From NCBI GenBank assembly GCA_017652965.1, contig JAGBZZ010000349.1:1-9629 (forward strand): 9,629 nt of DNA, written 5' to 3'. The notes beneath the pieces are model-generated. The model was not told the origin of the DNA, searched no databases, and saw nothing but the letters and a program-made list of their open reading frames with translations. A program made the position numbers and the translations under genes. Of the stretch, positions 1 through 7,110 are shown in pieces (the stretch's first letter is position 1; each line of letters starts with the position of its first letter). The DNA comes from Clostridia bacterium (GTDB lineage: Bacteria > Bacillota_A > Clostridia > Oscillospirales > CAG-272).

Positions 1-1695
1 CTCTTCCCCGCACGCGCGGCCGCCTATGCCGCCTCTGCCAATTTTGAGGCGGTAGCCATGATCCTGACCTTTGTCAGCATCGGCAAGGCGCTGGAGGGGC
101 GCGCCCGCGACAAAACGGCCGATGCCCTGCGCTCGCTTGCCGCCCTTACCCCGAAGACCGCCACGCTTTTGCAAAACGGCAAGGAGACGGCGGTAGCGGC
201 CGATACCCTGGTGCGCGGGGATATCCTCATCCTGCGTAGCGGCGAGGCCGCCCCCGCGGACGGCACCGTCCTTGAGGGGCACGGTGCCATGAATGAGGCC
301 ATGCTGACGGGCGAAAGCCTGCCCGCCGACAAAAGGCCCGGCGACCGCGTTACGGCGGGGTGCCTTCTGACAGACGGCCAGCTGATCCTTCGGGTAGACG
401 CCGCCGGCGAGGAGACCGCACTCTCGGACATGCTGCGCATGGTAAGCGAGGCGGCAGCAGGACAAGCGCCCATTGCCCGCCTTGCCGACCGCGTGGCGGC
501 GATCTTTGTCCCCGCCGTCGGGGCGCTTTCGCTTTTGACCCTTCTCCTTTTTTACGCGATCACCGGGGACTTCACCGAGGCCCTGCGCCACGCCATCAGC
601 GTGCTTGTGATATCCTGCCCCTGTGCCCTGGGGCTTGCCACCCCCACCGCCATTATGGCGGCCACGGGTGCCTCTGCACGGCTTGGGATCCTTGTAAAGG
701 ATGCCGCCGCCCTTGAATGCCTTGGCAGGATAAGGACGGTCGCCTTTGACAAGACAGGAACGCTTAGTGAAGGGCGGATGCAGGTAGCCGTGATCCTCCC
801 CGCCGCCGGCTTTTCCGAGGAGGAGGTGCTATCGGTAGCCGGTGCACTGGAGGCCACCTCCACCCATCCGTTGGCCGTCGCCATCCGTGAGGCGGCAGCC
901 TTGCGTGCTATCCCCGTCACCGAGGCGGAGGGCTTCATCACGGTAGAGGGGCGGGGCATCGCCGCCGACATTGCGGGCGAGCGGTGCTTTGTGGGAAATG
1001 CCGCCTTCCTCTTTGAGGATGCCGAGCTTGATCCCGCCCCCCTGCAGGACGCCACCGCGCAGCTTTTGGAAATGGGGTGTAGCCTTGTATACGTCGGGCG
1101 GGAGGAAAGCGCCCTCGGCGTCATCGGTATCACCGACACCGTCCGTGCGGATGCACCCGATGCTGTGGCGACCCTGCGCGGCATGGGGATCAAGTGTGTC
1201 ATGCTGACGGGGGACAACCCCCGCGCGGCCGCTAGCGTAGCCGAGGCCGTCGGGATCCGCCATGTACAGGCAGGCCTTACCCCGGAGGGGAAAAGCGATG
1301 CCATCCGTGCCCTGCAAGCAGAGGGGCGCGTGGCCATGGTCGGGGATGGCATCAACGATGCCCTGCCCATGGTGACAGCCGACCTTGGCGTTGCCATCGG
1401 GGCGGGCACAGACGTGGCGATTGCCTCGGCCGACGTGGTGCTTCGCCGCAGTAGCCCTGCCGACGTGGCCTCCGCGCTTGCCGTCGGGCGGCGCACGCTG
1501 ACCGTCATCAAGCAAAACCTTTTCTGGGCGCTTCTTTATAACTCGATCTGCATTCCGATCGCGGCGGGCGCGCTTTTGCCGCTGGGGCTTTCTCTCAGCC
1601 CCGCCATCTCGGCTGCCGCCATGTCGCTTTCCTCACTCTTTGTTGTCAGCAACTCCCTCCGTCTTCTTCGCCCCTTACCAAAAAGAAGGGCTTGA
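1..1695 (+). CDS. copA: Copper-exporting P1B-type ATPase, 5'-truncated by window edge
   Basis: This is an ATP-driven exporter of Cu(I) in the cytoplasmic membrane. The reading frame is open from base 1, and the first in-frame ATG (58) lies inside conserved family sequence, so the true start and any N-terminal metal-binding domains are to the left of the window. Visible motifs, in order, are the actuator-domain TGES (307-318), the membrane metal site CPC (616-624), the phosphorylation site DKTGT (748-762), the P1B-specific HP dipeptide (865-870), TGD in MLTGDN, and the hinge GDGIND (1342-1359). The C-terminal membrane pair carries YN and MSLSS, residues that together with CPC are typical of the Cu(I) subgroup and separate it from Zn/Cd/Pb pumps. 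No frameshift or missing catalytic residue is seen in the visible 564 residues. The gene probably reads through into the small membrane gene downstream, because no terminator lies between them. The family call is very secure, and the copper specificity is inferred from the motifs. Confidence 0.95.
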   Translation, partial: LFPARAAAYAASANFEAVAMILTFVSIGKALEGRARDKTADALRSLAALTPKTATLLQNGKETAVAADTLVRGDILILRSGEAAPADGTVLEGHGAMNEAMLTGESLPADKRPGDRVTAGCLLTDGQLILRVDAAGEETALSDMLRMVSEAAAGQAPIARLADRVAAIFVPAVGALSLLTLLLFYAITGDFTEALRHAISVLVISCPCALGLATPTAIMAATGASARLGILVKDAAALECLGRIRTVAFDKTGTLSEGRMQVAVILPAAGFSEEEVLSVAGALEATSTHPLAVAIREAAALRAIPVTEAEGFITVEGRGIAADIAGERCFVGNAAFLFEDAELDPAPLQDATAQLLEMGCSLVYVGREESALGVIGITDTVRADAPDAVATLRGMGIKCVMLTGDNPRAAASVAEAVGIRHVQAGLTPEGKSDAIRALQAEGRVAMVGDGINDALPMVTADLGVAIGAGTDVAIASADVVLRRSSPADVASALAVGRRTLTVIKQNLFWALLYNSICIPIAAGALLPLGLSLSPAISAAAMSLSSLFVVSNSLRLLRPLPKRRA

Positions 1696-1720
1696 CAAAA
1701 CGCCCATGCGGCGTTATAAT
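1692..1720 (+). promoter_or_regulatory. Perfect-consensus sigma-70/sigma-A promoter overlapping the copA stop
   Basis: TTGACA (1692-1697) and TATAAT (1715-1720) are separated by exactly 17 bp, which is the full housekeeping consensus. The predicted transcription start is near 1727, giving a leader of about 24 nt before the GTG at 1751. The -35 box contains the TGA stop of the ATPase gene (1693-1695). I see no operator-like dyad around it, so expression may be constitutive. Confidence 0.85.
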
Positions 1721-1735
1721 ACTGTCAAAACCGGA

Positions 1736-1741
1736 AAGGAG
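1736..1741 (+). promoter_or_regulatory. Ribosome binding site that sets the GTG start at 1751
   Basis: AAGGAG lies 9 nt before the GTG at 1751. An in-frame ATG at 1640 lies upstream of the promoter and inside the ATPase gene, so the GTG is the better start. Confidence 0.7.
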
Positions 1742-1750
1742 CCACCTACC

Positions 1751-2089
1751 GTGCGCAAGCATCTTCCTTTAGCCATTATTTCACTGATCCTTCTCATCCT
1801 GACCACTGCCGTCTCCTCCTATATGCTGTACGAGGCCTTTAACCTGCCGCCAAGCAGTGAGGATCTGGAGATGGGAGAATCGATCGGGCGGGGGCTGACC
1901 CTGGTGGTATGTCTTTTGTTCTTTATCGGCGGTGCGATCCTGAACGCGATCGCCTTTATCCTCTCGCTGATCGGCTTTATCCTAACAAAGCGCGGCTACG
2001 CCCCTGTGGGGGTCATTACCTGGCACGGCATCCAGGCGATCCTTGCCGTGGTCTTAAGCATCATCCCCTTTCTCCTGCTCCCGCTTTGA
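1751..2089 (+). CDS. Small hypothetical membrane protein, 112 aa
   Basis: I do not recognise a family. The start is the GTG at 1751 rather than an upstream ATG at 1640, because the promoter and ribosome binding site sit directly before this GTG. The protein is very hydrophobic. One membrane segment covers about residues 5-27. A short acidic loop follows (PPSSEDLEMGE, about 33-43). A second hydrophobic stretch at about 49-79 could be one long helix or a hairpin, and a third segment covers about 86-110. A basic turn (TKRGY) lies between the last two. It has no metal-binding Cys/His/Met cluster, so a role in copper handling is not supported by composition, even though it may be cotranscribed with the copper pump. 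It resembles the many small unannotated integral membrane proteins of Clostridia. Confidence 0.75.
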   Translation: MRKHLPLAIISLILLILTTAVSSYMLYEAFNLPPSSEDLEMGESIGRGLTLVVCLLFFIGGAILNAIAFILSLIGFILTKRGYAPVGVITWHGIQAILAVVLSIIPFLLLPL

Positions 2090-2115
2090 AAAGAGAACGA
2101 ATATTCCTAAAAAGC

Positions 2116-2160
2116 AAAGAGAGAACGCCTCGGCCTTCGCCGAAGCGTTCTCTTTTTCCA
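2116..2160 (+). terminator. Intrinsic terminator after the small membrane gene, possibly bidirectional
   Basis: A 9-bp perfect stem, AGAGAACGC (2120-2128) with GCGTTCTCT (2145-2153), encloses an inner GC stem around a CTTC loop (2135-2138) and is followed by TTTTT. A-T pairing at the base extends it to about 2116-2157. Read on the - strand, the hairpin is followed by CTTTGCTTTTT, so it could also stop the convergent operon transcript. Confidence 0.85.
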
Positions 2161-2328
2161 TTTTCCCTGCGTTGCAGAGAGCGAACGGTTATATAACCGT
2201 TTCTATCGCTTGTTTATAAGTCATTTTTGAAAATAAAGCTCAAAAAACAGCCAAAAACCGGGTTTTAGAAAAAATCCAATACATCATTCTTCCTTTTTTC
2301 TATTACGCAAGGGATCCTTGGAATTTTC
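2158..2328. other. AT-rich convergent intergenic spacer
   Basis: This stretch separates the terminator of the + strand unit from the stop codon of the - strand operon. It is clearly more AT-rich than the flanking genes and holds the 18-bp palindrome, a weak dyad AAAACCGGGTTTT (near 2256-2268), and a short inverted repeat CAAGG/CCTTG (2308-2320). I see no ORF with a ribosome binding site. No dedicated strong terminator for the - strand operon is visible. The weak dyad near 2260, followed on the - strand by T-rich sequence, or the hairpin at 2116-2160, may serve. Confidence 0.5.
2184..2201. repeat. Perfect 18-bp palindrome in the convergent spacer
   Basis: AACGGTTATATAACCGTT is identical to its own reverse complement. 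Outer arms AGCG (2180-2183) and CGCT (2207-2210) can extend the fold, with five unpaired bases on the right side. It could be a hairpin in RNA or a binding site for a dimeric protein. It lies between two convergent genes, not at a promoter, so an operator role is not obvious. Confidence 0.6.
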
Positions 2329-5169
2329 TCAGGCTTTACCCTCAAGGTAGTTGCGGCACTCCTTTTCCTCCTCGCCCGACGTATGGTGATGAGCACACCC
2401 GTAATAATACCGCGCATGCTCAGCATTGGCACGCACACCGTGGCCATAGCGATAGCATCTGGCAAGGTAAAGATATCCCTCGGTGCAGTGGTTGTTTCCA
2501 TCCTGTGCCTTGATAAGCAGGGAGGCTGCCTTTTTGTGATCTACCGAGCATCCAAGGCCGAGGTAGTAGCATTTTCCAAGCCCTTCCTGCCCAAGGCAAA
2601 GGTTGCCCTCGGCGGCGGCCTTGTAATAGGCAAAGGCCTTCTCCGCACTCTTCTCATTGAAGAAATACCCATGCTCATAGAGAAGCCCCAGCAAATATGC
2701 ACTGTTGCACGAGCCGAGGCTTGCATCCTTCGCAAGCCAGGAAAGGCTGAACCTATCCTCACGGATAAGGGCGGCATAGGAAGGCGTATAGGTCTGCTTT
2801 TCGCGGCGCAGTGCCGGTGTGCCCTTTTTAAAGGCGGCGCGGAAGCTCTTGCTATCGATGGTGAGAGTTCCCACCCCCTCGCGCCACGCCCCGAGATACT
2901 CGCCGTCATAATATTCCCGCGCATCTCCCTCTACCCCGCGGAATTTCTTGTCGTCCAAGATCCAGCCGGTGTAGGAGGTACCACCGTTGGGATATCCGAC
3001 ACTACCGTAGCCGAAGATCCTTCCGCGGCGATACATAAACCTCCCTTTATAAACCTTTTTGTCCTTGCATATCTCGGTATAATCAAGGCCGACGTCCTCG
3101 CAAAATTCCTGTATGAAGTAGTCACCCTTTGCGGCAAGATTACGGGTCGAATACTGCTTGATGGGGCCGGATTTTTTACCGTTTACCCATTCCCCCTCAA
3201 AGACCCGCCCGTCAGCGCCGATATGCTTGCCCTTACCGTGCCACGTCCAATAATTGATACAGCTTCCCGCAAAGCTACTGCCGTCCTGATAGGTAAAAAC
3301 GCCCTCGGTCGTAGCATTGCTTCTGTCAAGGATCCCTTCAAAGCGTATTCCGGACGCCTTCCAAAGGATCTTGCATCTGCCGTGCCAGTTGCCGTCCTGC
3401 CACTCTCCCTCATAGACGTCCCCGCTTGCATAGTGAAATACGCCGTAGCCGTGTAGAACGCAGTCCAGCACCTCACCCTCGTAGCTACCGTTTGCGCTTG
3501 TCATTTTACATTTACCGTCCAGGCGGCCGTTTTGCCATACCCCCTCAAAAACGGTGCCGTCCACGGCGGTATACCGTCCCTTGCCGTGCATAAGATTACC
3601 TTGAAACTCGCCCTCATAGGTACTACCGTCTGCATGCTTAACATATCCGCGGCCATGCCAGCAGTTCTCTCGCCACTCTCCTTTATAATAGCCGCCGTCA
3701 TGGTAAAAGCACTCGCCAAAGCCATCGCAAAGATCGCCCTTCAACATACCGCGATATCGCCAGCCGTCCCCTTCACGCTCACAAAGGTCTGAAAGATCGT
3801 ATAACAAGCGCCCGTTCTCGTACATAAGGGTATGCGTGCCGCTTGCATCCTCCTTGATCACCTCACCGTCAAGAAGCCCGTTTTTGAAAGCCCCCTCATA
3901 GCGGCATCCATCCCCGAAAAGCTCCCCCTTCTCATAGAGGTAGCACCCGCCCTCATAGCGGCACGCTCCACGGAAGATAAGCGACTCCCCTTTTTCATGC
4001 TTGCGGTAGCATTCCATATACGAGGTATCGCGCGCACCGTGGCGAAAAAACAGGCGGTATAGCATCTCCCCTGCCGTCTCCTCAAAGTACCCGTGGCGGC
4101 GATCGGCCTCAAAATACCCGTCATAGCGACGGCCATCCGCCGTCTCGGTACCGTAGCCGCATTTATCCCCGTTTCTGAAGTACCCGTGATAGGAATATCC
4201 GGCTCCGCTCAAAAAGCCGAATCCATCGGGAGAAGAGCCGCTTTTTTCACCCCTGTAGGACTTGCCGCGCCAGGTGCCGATCATGTATCCCCAGGTGCAG
4301 AATTCCAGGGGGTCACCCCCCTCGCGCCGCACCTCAGCCTTAGCACGCTCAAAGCCGGCGCTATAGGCGGTGTAATAATAGTTTGTGCTGTAGGCCTCAT
4401 CCTCCTTCAGCTTTTTTGCCTCCTCATAAAAGCGGGAATCCGGGCTGATTACACCGAGATCCGCTTCTCTTTTGCAGTAAGACGCAGAAGGTGCGGCCGT
4501 GGATGCGTGCACAGGCGCGGCGGCAGGGGTAGCCGTGGCTTCACCTGCATCCTCATCGGCTGTAGTGGGGGGCGTACCATGATAAAAGTTTCCCTCCACG
4601 ACACGCCCATCGGCATACGTCAGCCTACCGTGACCGTGATATTTCCCTTCTGCCATGCCGCCGCTGTAGCGCCTGCCGTCGGCATAACGGACCTCGATGC
4701 TTCCGTGCGGCACACCGTTTACAAAATCGCCGGTATATTCATTGCCGCTCCATCTCACCGTGCAACGGCCGTGCGGTTGCTCGTTTTTAAAAAAGCCCTG
4801 CTCGTAATCTCCATTGGCATAGCGGCACTCACCGTGCCCCTCGATGACCCCGCGGGAAAACTGCCCGGTATAGGTAAAATCGCTGCATTTGTAGGTGCCG
4901 ATGCCATCATAGATACCGTTAACAAGATCCCCCTCGTACTCATGATCCGACTTCACGATACGCCCCTTGCCGTTTAGCTTTCCCATCACAAAATGGCCAC
5001 TGAACCGTTCACCACGTGCATTGACAATCTCACCGTAGCCATCGTATTCCCCATGGCAAAAGCCACCCCTGTAGAAGGCGCCCTCACGGTGCAGCTCTCC
5101 CTGCCCGTGAAACTCCCCGTCAGAATCGAATTCTCCCTCGTACCAGCCGTTGGTATATTCCTTTCTCAC
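2329..5169 (-). CDS. Giant MORN-repeat protein with C-terminal Sel1-like repeats, 946 aa
   Basis: MORN repeats (consensus YxGxWxxGxxxGxGxxxxxDG) are beta-hairpin units that scaffold proteins or bind lipids, and Sel1-like repeats form alpha-solenoids that bind proteins. About nine MORN units fill residues 4-200, with forms such as YEGDLVNG and YTGDFVNG. An Ala/Thr/Pro-rich linker follows (about 201-230). A non-repeat, Lys/Glu- and Tyr-rich segment covers about 231-295. About sixteen more, partly degenerate, MORN units run to about residue 785. Three Sel1-like units fill about 820-940, with motifs such as AYLLGLLYEHG, GLGKCYYLGLG and YLYLARCYRYGHGV. No signal peptide or membrane segment is seen, and the many unpaired cysteines suggest a cytoplasmic location. 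The start is a GTG (5167-5169) preceded by AGGAGGT. It overlaps the TGA of the glycosidase gene by four bases (GTGA), so the two are probably translationally coupled. No catalytic domain is recognised, and a scaffold or binding role is inferred from the repeats alone. Confidence 0.9.
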   Translation of the reverse strand: MRKEYTNGWYEGEFDSDGEFHGQGELHREGAFYRGGFCHGEYDGYGEIVNARGERFSGHFVMGKLNGKGRIVKSDHEYEGDLVNGIYDGIGTYKCSDFTYTGQFSRGVIEGHGECRYANGDYEQGFFKNEQPHGRCTVRWSGNEYTGDFVNGVPHGSIEVRYADGRRYSGGMAEGKYHGHGRLTYADGRVVEGNFYHGTPPTTADEDAGEATATPAAAPVHASTAAPSASYCKREADLGVISPDSRFYEEAKKLKEDEAYSTNYYYTAYSAGFERAKAEVRREGGDPLEFCTWGYMIGTWRGKSYRGEKSGSSPDGFGFLSGAGYSYHGYFRNGDKCGYGTETADGRRYDGYFEADRRHGYFEETAGEMLYRLFFRHGARDTSYMECYRKHEKGESLIFRGACRYEGGCYLYEKGELFGDGCRYEGAFKNGLLDGEVIKEDASGTHTLMYENGRLLYDLSDLCEREGDGWRYRGMLKGDLCDGFGECFYHDGGYYKGEWRENCWHGRGYVKHADGSTYEGEFQGNLMHGKGRYTAVDGTVFEGVWQNGRLDGKCKMTSANGSYEGEVLDCVLHGYGVFHYASGDVYEGEWQDGNWHGRCKILWKASGIRFEGILDRSNATTEGVFTYQDGSSFAGSCINYWTWHGKGKHIGADGRVFEGEWVNGKKSGPIKQYSTRNLAAKGDYFIQEFCEDVGLDYTEICKDKKVYKGRFMYRRGRIFGYGSVGYPNGGTSYTGWILDDKKFRGVEGDAREYYDGEYLGAWREGVGTLTIDSKSFRAAFKKGTPALRREKQTYTPSYAALIREDRFSLSWLAKDASLGSCNSAYLLGLLYEHGYFFNEKSAEKAFAYYKAAAEGNLCLGQEGLGKCYYLGLGCSVDHKKAASLLIKAQDGNNHCTEGYLYLARCYRYGHGVRANAEHARYYYGCAHHHTSGEEEKECRNYLEGKA

Positions 5170-7097
5170 AGCTGCACCTCCTCTCGGTTTCCCTGTTCAT
5201 CCTTCAAAAGGATATGATAGTAATAGACCGGCATCGCGCTCCAGCCGTGGCAAAGGCTGCCCGCGCCGCTGAAATCGGCCTTGCCCTTTTCTGTTTCAAA
5301 GACCGAGGTAGCGCCCACATCCAGCATCGCGCCGTAGCGTGCCTCGATATCGGCAAGGATCGCCTCGCGGTAGCCATCGGCATCGACGGCAAGGAGGGCA
5401 TCGTAGACAAAGCAACGGGAGGAAAGCATGGTGGGAGCAAGCGTGCCGCCCGCAAGCGCCGCCGCGACCCGCGCGGCCTCCTGCCCCTTGACGGTGCCGC
5501 TAAGGACGGCGTAGGCATTGGCAAGCTCGGTATAGGTCGCACTGTCGGCCGTGAGGCGCACAAGACCCACCTCACGGTCGTAGAAGGCGGCATGGGCCGC
5601 CGCCGCGACCGCATCTGCCTCGCCGACAAAGGGATCGGCAAGCGCGCAGGCATCGCAAATGTCCCGGAAGGCGCGCAGGGCCATAACAAGCAGACAGTTG
5701 AGGAGGGCATCCGCGCACGGCTCCTTTCCCGCGCCGTACGGCGTCCACTCATGGAAGTTCCAATACTCCTCGGGATAGCGGGGGACAAGCCCTCCGCTTC
5801 TCCGCGCAAGGAAGCCCGCAAGAATCCTTTTCAAGGTCTCGTACACCTCGACCCCCAGCGTATTGTCCTGCGAGTGGCTGATATACTCCCACACCTCCAG
5901 GACGTAATGCAGAGAAAAGGAGGGGATGGTCAGAAGGGTAAGGGGACAGGGGAAGCAGAGGGCAAGCAGGCCGTCCGGGCGCATCCCCTTGCTGAGAAGC
6001 AGGAGGTTGGCGCGCGCATAGGCAAAGTTCCCGTCGCGGAAGGCGTAATAGCCGCACAGCATCTGATTGCGCGAGTCAAAGGCGTAAAGCGCCTGCTCAC
6101 GCCACGGGGTATCCACGTAGTGCTCCAGCATGCAAAGCTCCAGCGTGCGCACCGAAAGCTCGTAGATCGCCCCCTCGCGGGCAGAGCCTGCCGAAAAGGT
6201 GACCCGCTCGGTCGGGTAACGCTTGGGGATCAGCCCGCACGTAAGGTCTGCAAGCTCTCCCCCGCACTCGACCTGCAGATAGCGGCATCCGAGGCGGAGC
6301 ATGTAATGGGTATACTCATTTTCGCCCGCGCGCGCTACGTATTCCACGCTGAAATCGCGATAGCTGATCTTGCGGCACACGCGCCCGTCCTCATCGAGAT
6401 CCTCGCCCCACGAGATAAGCAGGTGCTGCTCCGCCTTGGCCGTAAAGCGCAAGGAAAGCAGGCCAACGCTCTCCTGACCGAGGTCAAAGACGTATACGCC
6501 GTCCCCCTGCGAGACAAGCCTGCCCCGGCAAAAGGGGTCGCACACCAGCCGCTGTATGGGGCGTGCCACAGGGGTGCAGCTCTTTGCAACCGGGACGGCG
6601 GGGTGAAAGCCGCAAAGCCTGCCCTTGATCCATCCGTCCTCCTTGGTGGCATCGTAAAGGAAGCTGAGCCCCAGCTGTCTTGTGACCCACTTTTGGTAGC
6701 CGTTCCGATAAGCGCGGCTATAGCGGCAAAGCGTCTCCCCATCGCTGACGGCAAGTGTCTGCTCGCCCGCCTTGATCTCAAAAAGGAGACCTGCCGTCTC
6801 GCGCAGATAGCGCTGAGAGTCTAAGCCATAGTACCAGACAAGGACGGCCATACGGTTGACGCCCGAAGCAAGGTACGGGGTAAGGTCGATCTCCTCATAG
6901 GTCTTGTACCACTCGCAATCGGCATAGCGGTTGCTTTCCACAAAGCGGCCGTTCAAAAAGAGGGTGTATTCGCTATCGGCCGACAAAAAGAGGCTGACAG
7001 GCCCCCCGTTCCACGAAAATTCGCGGTAAAACTCACCGTAGGTATCGGGTAAGGAGGCGTCCTCCACCCAGATCCATTTTGCGCCTTCAAACAGCAT
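5166..7097 (-). CDS. GH78-like alpha-L-rhamnosidase family protein, 643 aa
   Basis: Family 78 enzymes hydrolyse terminal alpha-L-rhamnose from glycans and glycosides by an inverting mechanism. The N-terminus begins AKWIWVED, followed by a beta-sandwich at about residues 20-110 (LFLNGRFVES, IDLTPYL), as in GH78 N-terminal domains. A second beta domain covers about 195-290 (VFDLGQESVGLLSLRF). An (alpha/alpha)6 barrel covers about 305-625. In the barrel, HYVDTPWREQALYAFDSRNQ (326-345) occupies the place of the family's DxPxRDER block, and E334 is the candidate general acid. GATSVFE (E601) is the candidate general base, about 267 residues later, and SLCHGWSAMPVYYY ends the barrel. The usual C-terminal beta-sandwich is missing, so the protein is shorter than most members. 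It has no signal peptide, so it probably acts on imported oligosaccharides in the cytoplasm. It starts at ATG 7097 after AGGAGGT, 13 nt behind the esterase gene. Substrate specificity beyond the family is uncertain. Confidence 0.85.
   Translation of the reverse strand: MLFEGAKWIWVEDASLPDTYGEFYREFSWNGGPVSLFLSADSEYTLFLNGRFVESNRYADCEWYKTYEEIDLTPYLASGVNRMAVLVWYYGLDSQRYLRETAGLLFEIKAGEQTLAVSDGETLCRYSRAYRNGYQKWVTRQLGLSFLYDATKEDGWIKGRLCGFHPAVPVAKSCTPVARPIQRLVCDPFCRGRLVSQGDGVYVFDLGQESVGLLSLRFTAKAEQHLLISWGEDLDEDGRVCRKISYRDFSVEYVARAGENEYTHYMLRLGCRYLQVECGGELADLTCGLIPKRYPTERVTFSAGSAREGAIYELSVRTLELCMLEHYVDTPWREQALYAFDSRNQMLCGYYAFRDGNFAYARANLLLLSKGMRPDGLLALCFPCPLTLLTIPSFSLHYVLEVWEYISHSQDNTLGVEVYETLKRILAGFLARRSGGLVPRYPEEYWNFHEWTPYGAGKEPCADALLNCLLVMALRAFRDICDACALADPFVGEADAVAAAAHAAFYDREVGLVRLTADSATYTELANAYAVLSGTVKGQEAARVAAALAGGTLAPTMLSSRCFVYDALLAVDADGYREAILADIEARYGAMLDVGATSVFETEKGKADFSGAGSLCHGWSAMPVYYYHILLKDEQGNREEVQL
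5176..5182 (-). promoter_or_regulatory. Ribosome binding site for the MORN gene, inside the glycosidase gene
   Basis: AGGAGGT is read on the - strand, 6 nt before the GTG at 5169. It lies in the last codons of the rhamnosidase gene and fixes the GTG start that overlaps the upstream stop. Confidence 0.85.
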
Positions 7098-7103
7098 ATC
7101 GCT

Positions 7104-7110
7104 ACCTCCT
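7104..7110 (-). promoter_or_regulatory. Ribosome binding site for the rhamnosidase gene
   Basis: AGGAGGT on the - strand lies 6 nt before the ATG at 7097, in the 13-nt gap after the esterase stop codon. It confirms the start and the tight operon spacing. Confidence 0.85.

Noticed and set aside
58..60. ATG at 58 as the true start of the copper ATPase
   Set aside because: The same frame is open upstream to base 1 and matches conserved family sequence (ANFEAVAM). The ATG is an internal methionine.
552..1511. - strand ORF (319 aa) opposite the copper ATPase
   Set aside because: The + frame contains every P1B ATPase motif in order. The antisense product is low-complexity Ser/Ala/Arg-rich sequence.
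1640..1750. ATG at 1640 as the start of the small membrane protein
   Set aside because: It lies inside the ATPase gene and upstream of the promoter. The GTG at 1751 has AAGGAG at a suitable distance and leads straight into a membrane segment.
2308..2320. CAAGG/CCTTG inverted repeat as terminator of the - strand operon
   Set aside because: It has only a 5-bp stem, lies immediately after the stop codon, and has no following T-run on the - strand.
2383..3456. Long + strand ORF (357 aa) opposite the MORN gene
   Set aside because: It lies antisense to a clear MORN/Sel1 coding frame with repeat structure. Its protein shows no family motif, and it is explained by codon bias and lack of stops opposite the repeats.
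4093..4977. Second + strand ORF (294 aa) opposite the MORN gene
   Set aside because: It has no credible ribosome binding site and no recognisable domain. It mirrors the MORN repeats on the other strand.
2329..5169. MORN gene repeats as a DNA-level tandem repeat array
   Set aside because: The periodicity is at the protein level. The units differ enough in nucleotide sequence that no long exact DNA repeat is apparent by eye, so they do not look like a recent expansion.
5214..6824. + strand ORF of 536 aa opposite the rhamnosidase gene
   Set aside because: The opposite frame carries consistent GH78 motifs. This one is a GC-driven antisense shadow with no motif.
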